Shown: piece after piece, positions 26,669 to 35,349 of the stretch | Numbering within the stretch: position 1 is the stretch's first letter | Layout of the letters: every line of letters starts with the position of its first letter | NCBI GenBank assembly: GCA_047601145.1 | Contig: JASGJW010000001.1 | Coordinates: 310,001 to 374,000, forward strand | Origin: UBA7672 sp047601145 | GTDB taxonomy: Bacteria; Pseudomonadota; Alphaproteobacteria; Caulobacterales; Hyphomonadaceae | Direction: 5' to 3' | Length of the DNA: 64,000 bases | Notes under the pieces: model-generated | Told to the model about the DNA's origin: nothing | Databases searched by the model: none | What the model saw: the letters and a program-made list of their open reading frames with translations, nothing else | Made by a program: the position numbers and the translations under genes

Positions 26669-27109
26669 ATGCAGCCTGCAATCGATCAGAAGGATCTCCA
26701 GCTCATGGAGCTCCTTCAACGCGATGCGAGGACCTCATACCGCAGGCTTGCCCGCCAGGTTGGCCTCTCACCCAGCGCCTGCCTTGCGCGGGTAAGGCGT
26801 CTTGAAGCAGACGGCTATATTGTCGGCTATCGCGCCGTGCTGGCGCGAGCCGGCGCCGGACGTCTGCTGGAGGGTTTGGCGAGCGTGCATCTTCCCCAAC
26901 CCTCCCCGCAAGCAACCGAGCGACTCTTGCGTCTCATCACCGCCACGCCTGAAGTCGTCGAAGCGCACCGCATCGCCGGACGCTTCGATTATGCCTTGCG
27001 TTTCTGTGCAGGCGATTTCGACGTCTGGAATGCTTTTCGCCAGCGCCTCGCCGCGCAGGACATTGAGGCGGATGCACACTTCAACGTGCTCGTTGAAACG
27101 CTGAAATGA
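26669..27109 (+). CDS. Lrp/AsnC-family transcriptional regulator
   Basis: At 146 residues it is the usual family length. The N-terminal helix-turn-helix reads IDQKDLQLMELLQRDARTSY, then LARQVGLSPSACLARVRRLE and ADGYIVGYRAVL. The C-terminal RAM domain (LASVHLPQ; TATPEVVEAHRIAGRFDYAL) forms the oligomer and binds effector. The ATG at 26669 has GGATAGGAAAC upstream and is preferred to an upstream extension. Its target is not evident; no amino-acid gene lies next to it. Confidence 0.88.
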   Translation: MQPAIDQKDLQLMELLQRDARTSYRRLARQVGLSPSACLARVRRLEADGYIVGYRAVLARAGAGRLLEGLASVHLPQPSPQATERLLRLITATPEVVEAHRIAGRFDYALRFCAGDFDVWNAFRQRLAAQDIEADAHFNVLVETLK

Positions 27110-27177
27110 GCTGCACAGCGATCAGCGGATCAGCCGCGCCAATGTGCGCGCAGACAGCGTCGGTAGACACGCAAGGC

Positions 27178-27750
27178 CTAGTGGAATTTCCAGACAAGCC
27201 GCACGCCGACCTCGTCGAGACCCTGGTTGCGACCTGTGCCAAGGATCTGTCCGTGACTGAGGTGCTCATAGATGCCCTGCAGGGCCCAGTCCTCGCCCAT
27301 ATCCATGGTGAGCGCGAGATTGGTGCGGAAGAGATCGCGCGAGCCGAGCAGGACATGGTCAGCCGAGTAGTCGACGGCCTGCTGCGTGTTTGAGGGGTAG
27401 GGGTTGTTGATGTCGCCATCGTGGATGATGTAGCCGAAGCCCGGCTCGAAATGCCAACCCTTGGCGAACTCGAAATCCCACTCCAGCCCGCCGCCGCCAT
27501 AGGATGTGTTTCCATCCGTGTTGACCGAGGCCATCAGGTAGGGATGGGGCGCGCCGGCCCAGCCAAGCCAGTCAGGCGACTTGAACCGAAGCTCGCCATT
27601 GATGTTGACGCCAGATTCCTTGTCCGCGTTCTTGCAGTCGGACACGCAGATATTGTGCTTCATGACGCCGAGGCGGACGCTGTCGATCTGCGCGTGAGCA
27701 GCGGGCGCAATGAGGGTGGCCGCAGCCGCGGCCAAAACTACCGGTTTCAT
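27178..27750 (-). CDS. PagL-like lipid A 3-O-deacylase / acyloxyacyl hydrolase
   Basis: This 190-residue outer-membrane beta-barrel has a signal peptide (VVLAAAAATLIAPAAHA). The catalytic His-x-Ser appears in YEHLSHGQILG, and the acidic partner lies in NQGLDEVGVRL near the C terminus, as in PagL. The family removes a 3-O acyl chain from lipid A. The ATG at 27750 is preceded by GGGAGG. It also carries a pair of cysteines (ICVSDC) near the N terminus, which is not a standard PagL feature. It converges with the Lrp-type gene. Confidence 0.75.
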   Translation of the reverse strand: MKPVVLAAAAATLIAPAAHAQIDSVRLGVMKHNICVSDCKNADKESGVNINGELRFKSPDWLGWAGAPHPYLMASVNTDGNTSYGGGGLEWDFEFAKGWHFEPGFGYIIHDGDINNPYPSNTQQAVDYSADHVLLGSRDLFRTNLALTMDMGEDWALQGIYEHLSHGQILGTGRNQGLDEVGVRLVWKFH

Positions 27751-27791
27751 GAATGCCTCCCAGACACCTGAGGCAAGCTAGAGCATGCTGC

Positions 27792-28010
27792 TCAAAAACA
27801 CGCAATCTTCATGGCGCCTTTTGGGTTTGCGGGACGTCCGACCCAGACGATGTATTTCAGAAAGTCGCGAACGTACTCATCGTCAAGGCGCTCGCCGCCT
27901 TCATGCCTGACGGACGTTTCCATCCAGCCGGTTCGACCGTCCAAGAGGGCGACAAAGCCGTCCAGGCTGGCCGCCATGTGAACCGTTACTGTTGATCCCG
28001 ACGCGGTCAT
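27792..28010 (-). pseudogene. Truncated RibD/dihydrofolate-reductase-fold protein
   Basis: The 72-residue frame matches only the start of the RibD C-terminal/DHFR-like family: TVTVHMAASLDGFVALLDG with the SLDGF motif, then the first helix and VWVGR in place of the usual xxLGRxTYE. The family is normally about 180 residues and the rest is missing, with a PagL gene starting shortly downstream. It is probably a gene remnant. Confidence 0.6.
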
Positions 28011-28169
28011 TTCTGCGCCTTCAGCTACGAGTGTCGCGCTCAATGCTGCGATAGGCGAGCGTTGGCGCGCCTGACAAGCCATGAGAAGTCGAACGGATCG
28101 CGCTGGTTTTCCACCCGAAGGATGATGGAAGTTGGCCCCATCGCAGTTGCAGATGCCTGATCGTTGTCG

Positions 28170-30164
28170 CTAGCGGCGATATTGGGCAGCGATGTCCCGG
28201 TACCACGGGAGAACTTCAGGATTGGCCATGGCGTCCCGGTTGATGATCTTCTCGATGGGCCGCCCCTGGAAAAGGCGCTTGATCGGCAGCTCCTGCTTTT
28301 TGCCGGAGAGCGTGCGCGGGATGCCCGGCGCCAGATGAATTTCGTCGGGAACGAAGCGCGGCGAGAGGCTCGAGCGAATGGCTTCCGCGACCTTACCCCG
28401 GAGGGACGCGTCAAGATCGGCGCCTTCTTTAAGCGCAAGGAACATGACGAGGCGGCTCTCGCCCCTGTCCCGTTCAATCTCGATGACCATGGAGTCTGCA
28501 ATCTCCGGCAGACGTTCAACGGCGGCGTAGATTTCGCTGGTGCCCATGCGGACGCCGTTGCGGTTGATCGTCGCGTCGCTGCGGCCCGTTATTGTGCAGC
28601 TGCCATCCGGATAGATGGTCAGCCAGTCACCATGACGCCAGATGCCGGGATAGGTGTCGAAGTAGGATGACAGGTATTGCTGATTGTCAGTGTCGCCCCA
28701 GAAGAAGATTGGCATTGAGGGCATCGGCCGCACGCACACCAGTTCTCCAACTTCACCAATCACCGGCCGCCCTTCTTCATCCCAGGCTTGCGTTGCGACG
28801 CCCAGCTGACGGCACTGCATGCGTCCGGTTTGCAGCGGCAACTCCCGATTGCCGCCAATGAAGCATGCCGCAATGTCGGTGCCGCCGGATATATTCGACC
28901 ACCAGATATTGCGTGTACCGATGGAGGCGAACTGCTCGGTTCCCCAATCCTGAACGTCGGGCAAGAGCGGTGAACCGGTCGAGCCGAGCGCGCGGATCGG
29001 CGTCAGGTCACCACAAGCGGACAATTCGAGACCCGCTTTCATGCAATTGGCATGAAAGGCTGCGCCCGCACCGAAATAGGTTACGCGATGACGCGCCGCG
29101 AACCGCCATAGCACGCCCCAGTCCGGCTTGTCCTTCGCGCCCGATGGACTTCCATCATAAAGGCAGATCGTTGTCCCGCCGAGCAGACCCGCCAGCTGCG
29201 AATTCCACATCACCCAGCCGGTGGACGAGTACCAGTGGAAGCGCTCGCCAAACGTGTTTGGATCATAGCTGGCGCCAAGATCGGTGTGCATGGCCCCGGC
29301 CATCGCCGCCATGATCACGCCCCCATGGCTGTGCACCATCGGCTTTGGCAGCCCCGTCGTTCCGCTTGAATAAAGAACCCACAGGGGCTGGTCGAAAGGA
29401 ACCCAGTCGGGTTCGAAGCCGTCGACATCCTCTCCCATTCGGCCCGCCGCTTCGGCGAAGGTCAGTTCGGCCGCCACCTTTCTGGCTGCAAAGGGTGTTT
29501 CAAGAAGCAGCAGATGTTCCACGCTCGGCAGCGCATCGCGAAGCTCGGTGACGATGGCGCTGCGATCCATCGCCCTGCCCGCATAGTGAACGCCATCAGC
29601 CGCGATCAGGATCTTTGGCGTCACCTGCTTGAAGCGATCGACGACGGCCGGGGTGCCCATATCGGGCGCACAGACGGTCCAAATCGCGCCAACGCTGACA
29701 CACCCCAGCATGGCGACAATCGTCTCTGGAACATTCGGCAGGTAGGCCGCCACGCGGTCTCCCTTTCTCACGCCAAGTGCTCGTAGCGTCAGCGCCATTG
29801 AGGCGACCTGGCGCTTCAGTTCGGACCAGGACGTTGTCCGTACCTGCCCGAGCTCGTTCTCGGAAATAATGGCCGGCTGCCCCGCCGTCTCGGCTGCGGC
29901 GACGTGCTTGAGAACCTGGCGCGCATAGTTGACCTCAGCGCCGGCAAACCACACAGCGCCCGGCATCTGCTCCTTTGCGAGCGCGCGCGACCAGGGCGTG
30001 GGCGAGGACATGTCGTGATAGTCCCAGATCGTGCGCCAGAACCCTTCCAGATCGGTCACGGACCATTGCCACATGGCCTCATAGTTCGCGAACTTCAGGC
30101 CACGCTCATGCGCAAGCCACTCGCGATAGAGTTTCATCTGGGGGATGGGGTTTGGCGTCGTCAT
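28170..30164 (-). CDS. Acetoacetate-CoA ligase-like acyl-CoA synthetase
   Basis: This 664-residue AMP-forming ligase has the P-loop-like YSSGTTGLPKPMVHSHGG, the adenylate motif (GTDIAACFIGGN), and the C-terminal INRNGVRMGTSEIYAAVE and LSGKKQELPIKR with the acylating lysine. Length, the N-terminal ACS-like extension (LYREWLAHERGLKFANYEAM) and the motif set match acetoacetyl-CoA synthetases. It would activate acetoacetate or a related short acid with ATP and CoA. It is followed upstream by an MFS transporter and a TonB receptor on the same strand, suggesting it acts on the imported compound. Exact substrate is uncertain. The start is the ATG at 30164. Confidence 0.85.
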   Translation of the reverse strand: MTTPNPIPQMKLYREWLAHERGLKFANYEAMWQWSVTDLEGFWRTIWDYHDMSSPTPWSRALAKEQMPGAVWFAGAEVNYARQVLKHVAAAETAGQPAIISENELGQVRTTSWSELKRQVASMALTLRALGVRKGDRVAAYLPNVPETIVAMLGCVSVGAIWTVCAPDMGTPAVVDRFKQVTPKILIAADGVHYAGRAMDRSAIVTELRDALPSVEHLLLLETPFAARKVAAELTFAEAAGRMGEDVDGFEPDWVPFDQPLWVLYSSGTTGLPKPMVHSHGGVIMAAMAGAMHTDLGASYDPNTFGERFHWYSSTGWVMWNSQLAGLLGGTTICLYDGSPSGAKDKPDWGVLWRFAARHRVTYFGAGAAFHANCMKAGLELSACGDLTPIRALGSTGSPLLPDVQDWGTEQFASIGTRNIWWSNISGGTDIAACFIGGNRELPLQTGRMQCRQLGVATQAWDEEGRPVIGEVGELVCVRPMPSMPIFFWGDTDNQQYLSSYFDTYPGIWRHGDWLTIYPDGSCTITGRSDATINRNGVRMGTSEIYAAVERLPEIADSMVIEIERDRGESRLVMFLALKEGADLDASLRGKVAEAIRSSLSPRFVPDEIHLAPGIPRTLSGKKQELPIKRLFQGRPIEKIINRDAMANPEVLPWYRDIAAQYRR

Positions 30165-30243
30165 GCTTGGCAAGTCTCGATCGGGGCGTATGTGGCAGGC
30201 GGGCCGGCGCAATCCCAAATCGCATCAATACCAAACGCTGCGC

Positions 30244-31608
30244 TCACGATCGAGCCCGCACAGGTTTTGTTTCGCGCGCCAACGCCCGGGAGAGGAGCAG
30301 ATACAAGACGATCGCGACAAGATAGAAGGGTGTGAGGGTGTAGAAGGCGAGCTGCAGCGGGTTTGCATGCCCCTGCGCGCTGAAGATGTCGCTCATCGCC
30401 CCCAGATAGGTTGGCCCAAATCCCAGGCCGACCATGTTCATGATCAAGAGCAGGATTGCCCCGGCGAGCGTGCGTTGCGCAGGCGCCACCTTTGCCTGGA
30501 CCAGCGCAACTGCGGGCGAGAGGAAGAAATAGTTGAGCGCGGTTGGCAGCGCGAGGAACATCAGCGCGGCGCGCCACTCCGGCGCCCAGACGAAGGCAAT
30601 GAACATCGGCGCCGCCAGGGTCAGTCCGATCGCCGGCAGCCAGGCATAGGCGCGCTCCGTCCGCGGCGCCCAGCGATCCAGGAGCCAACCTGAAAAGAAG
30701 ACGCCTGCACCGATGCCAAATCCGATCATGAGAGCGTACCAGAGCGCAACTTCTTCCAGCGTCATTCCCTTCTCGCGCATCAGGAAGAGCGTCGTGAAAT
30801 TCAGGACTGCATAGGTGATGAACTGCGTCGCCGCCGCAGCCAGCGCCACCAGCAGCAGCACGGGCCGTGTCAGGAACATGCCAAACGTGTTCCAGAACCG
30901 GGGGCGTGGTGGGTCAGAGTGTGTTGTCAGCGGCCGCTCAGCAGACGCCGACTTTGCGACGACAGCCTTATCCATCTCGCCCCGCATCGGTTCGCGCACG
31001 AGAAAGAAAACGGCAATGCCTGCTGCAACGCCAACGACGCCCAGCACCACGAACGCGTCGCGCCAGCTGTAACTCGCCGCGACGCTCGCTCCGAAAGCTA
31101 CGCCGAGGGCCTGCCCGATAGGAGGGCCGAGATTGTAGATCCCGTAAGCCATTCCGCGTTTGTTCGGCGGAAAGTAATCCGAGATGATCGAATAAGATGG
31201 TGGAACCCCGCCCGCCTCACCCACGCCGACAGACATGCGCGCAATCGCAAGCTCGGGATAGGTGCGAGCAAGGCCGCACGCAGCCGTGGCGGCGCTCCAG
31301 AGGATGCACGCTGCGCCAACAATGCGGACGCGGTTGTGACGGTCCGCGATCCAGGCGATTGGCAAGGATATCGTGCAGTAGAACGCAGCGAAAAAAAGCC
31401 CGCCCAGCAGGCCGAGCTGTCCGTCCGTGAGATGCAGCTCATCCTGGATCGGCTTTGACAAGATCGAAAGCAACTGCCGGTCGAGGAAGTTCAATACATA
31501 GACGAGACACAGCAACACGAGGCCAAGCCAAGCGCCCTTGCGTATTTCCCGACGCTCTCGTTCCAGCACCGGGTTCTCGCTCGCAATTCGATCTGGCCTG
31601 GCTGTCAT
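30244..31608 (-). CDS. MFS transporter (spinster-type)
   Basis: This protein of about 454 residues has twelve predicted membrane helices. The family signature between helices 2 and 3 reads IAWIADRHNRVRIVGAACI, after LNFLDRQLLSILSKPIQDEL. A long central loop (about residues 190-240) separates the two halves. The start ATG at 31608 is preceded by GGAGACC. Position between the ligase and the TonB receptor suggests inner-membrane uptake of the compound delivered by the receptor. Substrate cannot be told from sequence. Confidence 0.88.
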   Translation of the reverse strand: MTARPDRIASENPVLERERREIRKGAWLGLVLLCLVYVLNFLDRQLLSILSKPIQDELHLTDGQLGLLGGLFFAAFYCTISLPIAWIADRHNRVRIVGAACILWSAATAACGLARTYPELAIARMSVGVGEAGGVPPSYSIISDYFPPNKRGMAYGIYNLGPPIGQALGVAFGASVAASYSWRDAFVVLGVVGVAAGIAVFFLVREPMRGEMDKAVVAKSASAERPLTTHSDPPRPRFWNTFGMFLTRPVLLLVALAAAATQFITYAVLNFTTLFLMREKGMTLEEVALWYALMIGFGIGAGVFFSGWLLDRWAPRTERAYAWLPAIGLTLAAPMFIAFVWAPEWRAALMFLALPTALNYFFLSPAVALVQAKVAPAQRTLAGAILLLIMNMVGLGFGPTYLGAMSDIFSAQGHANPLQLAFYTLTPFYLVAIVLYLLLSRALARETKPVRARS

Positions 31609-31748
31609 GCTGCGGGTCTCCGGGGAACCTCGACCGCCGAACAAACAGCGCGAGCTCTGAACGGCGCCCCAAGGAGCATCGCCCGGCATTTCCTGGCGTT
31701 CGAGAAGATGTGGACAGGCAGCGACAGCCGCCTGTCCAGTTGGGGTGG

Positions 31749-34406
31749 TTAGAATGCTTTTCGCAGATTGAGCGCTACGAACCTGCCGATTGGGTTATAG
31801 GCGCCGCCAATACCGTCCGTAGCGGGGAAGAAGGGAGGCGTCTCGTCAAGAAGGTCGTTGACCTGAAGCGCGAGCACCGTCCCTTCCGTCAGCCCCGCGT
31901 CCGGAAGAACCCAGGACACGCGCAGATCCACGGTCGTGTAGGGATCAGCCTCATATGAACTAACGCCCGTTGGCGTGGCGAAGTTGCTTTTGACGCCATC
32001 TCGATAGTTGACAAAGCCCGTGATCGAGAAGGGGCCAGTCTGGACGCCGAGCGTTCCCCTCACCGTCGCCTTGGGAATGCCCAGAGCAAGAGCGTCTGCG
32101 GCGAGCGAGGAGGGAGAGGCCTGTGTGTCAAAGTTGAGGATGTAGTTGCCGGCAAGATCGGCAAAGACCGAACCGAAGTCCGTCGTCCAGCGATAGCTGA
32201 CATCGAAGTCGATGCCGTCAGTGTTGCGAATGCCCAGATTGTTGACGCGCAGATCCAGGAAGTTGCCAATGGCCGGGAGCGGTGATGGCAGGTTGACCGG
32301 AACACCGAGGGCGAGGAGGCTTGCGAGCTGCGTCGAGCTCGGGTCCCGATAGATGACTGATGACAAAGTCGGATCGGAGAAGACGAGCACCGCTGAAGGC
32401 GTGCCGATCACGCCGGAATATTCAAGATCGTAGTAAGTCAGGCTGGTTCGCAGGTCCGGCAGGAAGGATGGATTGAAATCGATCCCGAGCGAGTAGGTCG
32501 TAGCATCCTCGGGCTGAAGGTTGCGGTTCCCGCCCAGCAGATAGACGGTGTTGACTTGCGTTGCTCCCCGGGTTGGATCGTTGGCGAACACGGCCGAGTT
32601 TGCAGCGTTGAGATAATACGCGCCGACGGTGGCTCCCAGCTGCCGCGTACCGGGCGCCCGGAAGGACGTGCCGTACGAGCCGCGAACAAGAAGACCATCC
32701 GCGGGCGCCCAGTTGATGCCGATCTTTGGATTGGTCGTGGACCCGAAGTCGCTGTAGTCGTCGTAACGGCTGGACAGCGAAAGATCGAGGCTCTGCATGA
32801 ACGGGGCTGCATTTGCAGCGCCGATGAGCGGAATAAAGGCTTCCGCGAAAACCGAGCGGACATCGCGGTCGAGATTTTCCGGAACCGGCGATGCCCCGAC
32901 AAATCCGGCTTGCTTGAATGTTTCACGCCGGAGTTCCGCCCCGAGCGCGACCTTGAGCGCGCCGCCCGGCAGATCAATCAGCGGGCCGTCAAGCTTGATC
33001 GCTCCAAGGTTGGTGCGTTGCTCATTGTCAACCGAAGTGGCCGAATTGAGGATGGCGCTGACGACGGCGGGCGATGTGCCTGTACCAAAGGGATCAAGAG
33101 CGGTGGCTGTCGTTGTCCCGGCGGCGGCTGCTCCCAAGGCTGCCGTATCGATCGAAGGAATGAAGGCTACATTCTCGGCCCAGTCGAACGTGCCATAGAC
33201 GCTCAACTTGAAGTCGCCGGGCAATTCGAAATCGACGCCAGCTGACGTGTTGCCGACTTGGCGCTTGTCGGTGTTGAGGAAGTGATCGCTCCCAACGAGG
33301 TTGTCGGGCCTGAAGGAGACAAACTCCAGCGTGGCGCCCGATCCGGGAGGCGCCTTGAAGAAGGGGTTCGTGTTCGCAATCAATGCCGACTGCACGGGCA
33401 GCGCCGCTCGCAATTCGTCCTTGCGGTCCGTGAGCAGCGCTTCGGCCCAGACGGTGATGCCCTCGCCAACGTCCTGCTCGGCCGATCCGAACACGGCATG
33501 AACGCGCGAGCTTGGAAAGAGATCGGCTGGAGCGCCAGCATCGCAGAAGTTCTGCGTTCCCGGCGCAAGAGCGGGCGCTGCATAGTTGACGGCAAAGAAC
33601 GTCGAGTTCACGAGGACGTTGGGCGATGGACAACTCGTCGAACGCGTGTCGACGCCGCCATAGGGACGAAAGTCCTGGAGGCGATAGTCGCGGTCACGCC
33701 CCATGATGTCGTCATTCTCGGTGTACTGGTATGCGAGAAGGGCCGAGCCGCTGTCCCACACTGCGCCATAAACGGCCCCGATATTGCCGGAAGTATATTC
33801 ATCGGCCTGTCCGTAAGTCGCCGAGACCTCGAGGCCGGAAAAGCGCTTGCGGGTGATGAAGTTGACGACCCCGGCGACAGCATCCGATCCGTAGATGGCC
33901 GACGAGCCGTCCGCGACGACCTCAACGCGCTCCAACGCGAGGCCCGGGATCAGGGGGAAATCCGGATTGGTTTCGTTCGCCGCCGCCGCAACCAGACGGT
34001 GGCCGTTCATGAGTGGAAGGGTTGCGTTTGCCGGCAGGCCGCGCATGCCTGGCGCGAAGGAACCAAATCCTCCAATGCTCGCCTGCGGCGCCGTGTTGAA
34101 ACTGTTGAGTTGCGGCACGCTTGCAAGGAGGTCGGGCGTATTGGCGGCGCCAACGGTTTCGATGTCTTCGCGTGAGACGCTGATCAGGTTCGAGCCCGTT
34201 GGCGGTACGCCCCGGATGCTGGATCCCGTGATGATAACCCGGTCCTGGTCTTCTCCTTCGGCTTCGGTCGAGGGAGGCGAAATGCCTTCACCTGGCTGCG
34301 ACACTGTTGGGACGGCTGGGGTCGACTGACCCCAAGCGGGGCAGCTGCTGCCAATCAATCCAAAGAGTATTGCGGCGCCGGACGCGCTGCTAAGCAAGGC
34401 TTTCAC
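31749..34406 (-). CDS. TonB-dependent receptor
   Basis: This outer-membrane receptor of about 885 residues has a signal peptide (ALLSSASGAAILFGLIGSS), a TonB-box-like region (DRVIITGSSIRGVPPTGSNL), the plug (VVADGSSAIYGSDAVAGVVN) and a barrel ending in NLRKAF with a terminal Phe. I choose the GTG at 34406 because GGGGAGG precedes it by seven bases; a longer start at 34499 lacks this. It has no STN domain, so it is not FecR-regulated. It heads the transporter-ligase unit and is divergent from a TetR gene, which probably controls it. Confidence 0.9.
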   Translation of the reverse strand: MKALLSSASGAAILFGLIGSSCPAWGQSTPAVPTVSQPGEGISPPSTEAEGEDQDRVIITGSSIRGVPPTGSNLISVSREDIETVGAANTPDLLASVPQLNSFNTAPQASIGGFGSFAPGMRGLPANATLPLMNGHRLVAAAANETNPDFPLIPGLALERVEVVADGSSAIYGSDAVAGVVNFITRKRFSGLEVSATYGQADEYTSGNIGAVYGAVWDSGSALLAYQYTENDDIMGRDRDYRLQDFRPYGGVDTRSTSCPSPNVLVNSTFFAVNYAAPALAPGTQNFCDAGAPADLFPSSRVHAVFGSAEQDVGEGITVWAEALLTDRKDELRAALPVQSALIANTNPFFKAPPGSGATLEFVSFRPDNLVGSDHFLNTDKRQVGNTSAGVDFELPGDFKLSVYGTFDWAENVAFIPSIDTAALGAAAAGTTTATALDPFGTGTSPAVVSAILNSATSVDNEQRTNLGAIKLDGPLIDLPGGALKVALGAELRRETFKQAGFVGASPVPENLDRDVRSVFAEAFIPLIGAANAAPFMQSLDLSLSSRYDDYSDFGSTTNPKIGINWAPADGLLVRGSYGTSFRAPGTRQLGATVGAYYLNAANSAVFANDPTRGATQVNTVYLLGGNRNLQPEDATTYSLGIDFNPSFLPDLRTSLTYYDLEYSGVIGTPSAVLVFSDPTLSSVIYRDPSSTQLASLLALGVPVNLPSPLPAIGNFLDLRVNNLGIRNTDGIDFDVSYRWTTDFGSVFADLAGNYILNFDTQASPSSLAADALALGIPKATVRGTLGVQTGPFSITGFVNYRDGVKSNFATPTGVSSYEADPYTTVDLRVSWVLPDAGLTEGTVLALQVNDLLDETPPFFPATDGIGGAYNPIGRFVALNLRKAF

Positions 34407-34626
34407 GGTTTGACCTCCCCTACACGGCCCTGTGCGCAAGAATTTGCCGGGCTTTCGCGACCGGTATCGCGCCGTCGCGGGCTGGTCAAGTTCATTCATT
34501 TAGTGCTAAATGAAATCTATGAACCCTGAACAGACGGCTGATCTGATAGGAGCGCCCCGGGAAATCGGCGCGAGGGAGGCCAGTCGCGCCGCGACGCGCA
34601 ACGCTCGATCAGGAAGGCTCGACGTC

Positions 34627-35322
34627 ATGGCTGGAGAGAAAGGCAAAGGTCGCACGCGCGCTGAACAGAGGGCGGCGACGCTGAAGCTGATCCTCGATAC
34701 CAGCGAGGAGCTGTTCTCGCAGCTCGGCTACTTTGGCGTCACGATCAAGGACATCGCCAACAGGATGGGCATCCATCCGGCGCTGATCCACTACTACTTC
34801 GAAAACAAGAAGGCGATCTTCGATGCTGTCTTCGAACGGCGCGCCCAATATGCGGTCGTCACGCGTACCGCGGCGCTTGACGCCTATGACCTGGAAGCAG
34901 GCGAGCATCCCACCGTGGAGGGTGTACTGCGCGCCTTCTACGAAGGCGCCTTCGACATCTACATAAATGGCGAGGAGGGCTGGCGCCAGTTTGGCCGCAT
35001 GTTCGCGCAAGTAAACAACGCGCCCGGATATGGCGCGGAGCTGATGGACACATATTTCGATCCGCTGGTTCTGCGATTGATGGAAAGCCTGAAGAAGGCG
35101 CTGCCTGACGCATCTCTGGAGGATCTTTTTTGGTGCTTTCAGTTCACGTCCGGCGCCTACACACTAATCCTCTCGCGGACAGGTCGCATTGATCGGCTGT
35201 CGGGAAATCTCTGCCGCTCGCATGATTTCGAGGCCGCGCGCTCCCGCTTCGTCACGTTCATGGCCGGTGGTTTTGAAGCGCTCTACAAGAGCAGGAAGCC
35301 GCAGGCCGATACTCCAGCCTGA
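34627..35322 (+). CDS. TetR-family regulator
   Basis: The protein of about 231 residues has an N-terminal TetR helix-turn-helix: ILDTSEELFSQLGYFGVTIK, DIANRMGIHPALIHYYFENK, then AIFDAVFERR. The C-terminal ligand domain is all-helical. The ATG at 34627 has AGGAAGG nine bases upstream; the frame is open to an ATG at 34510 without a ribosome site. It sits between the divergent TonB receptor and a tannase-family esterase that begins 27 bases after its stop. This suggests local repression released by a small ligand. Confidence 0.88.
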   Translation: MAGEKGKGRTRAEQRAATLKLILDTSEELFSQLGYFGVTIKDIANRMGIHPALIHYYFENKKAIFDAVFERRAQYAVVTRTAALDAYDLEAGEHPTVEGVLRAFYEGAFDIYINGEEGWRQFGRMFAQVNNAPGYGAELMDTYFDPLVLRLMESLKKALPDASLEDLFWCFQFTSGAYTLILSRTGRIDRLSGNLCRSHDFEAARSRFVTFMAGGFEALYKSRKPQADTPA

Positions 35323-35349
35323 GTTTCCCCAATGATGACTGGAGACGAC

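Noticed and set aside
27792..28010. Functional dihydrofolate reductase
   Set aside because: Only the first quarter of the fold is present and catalytic regions are missing.
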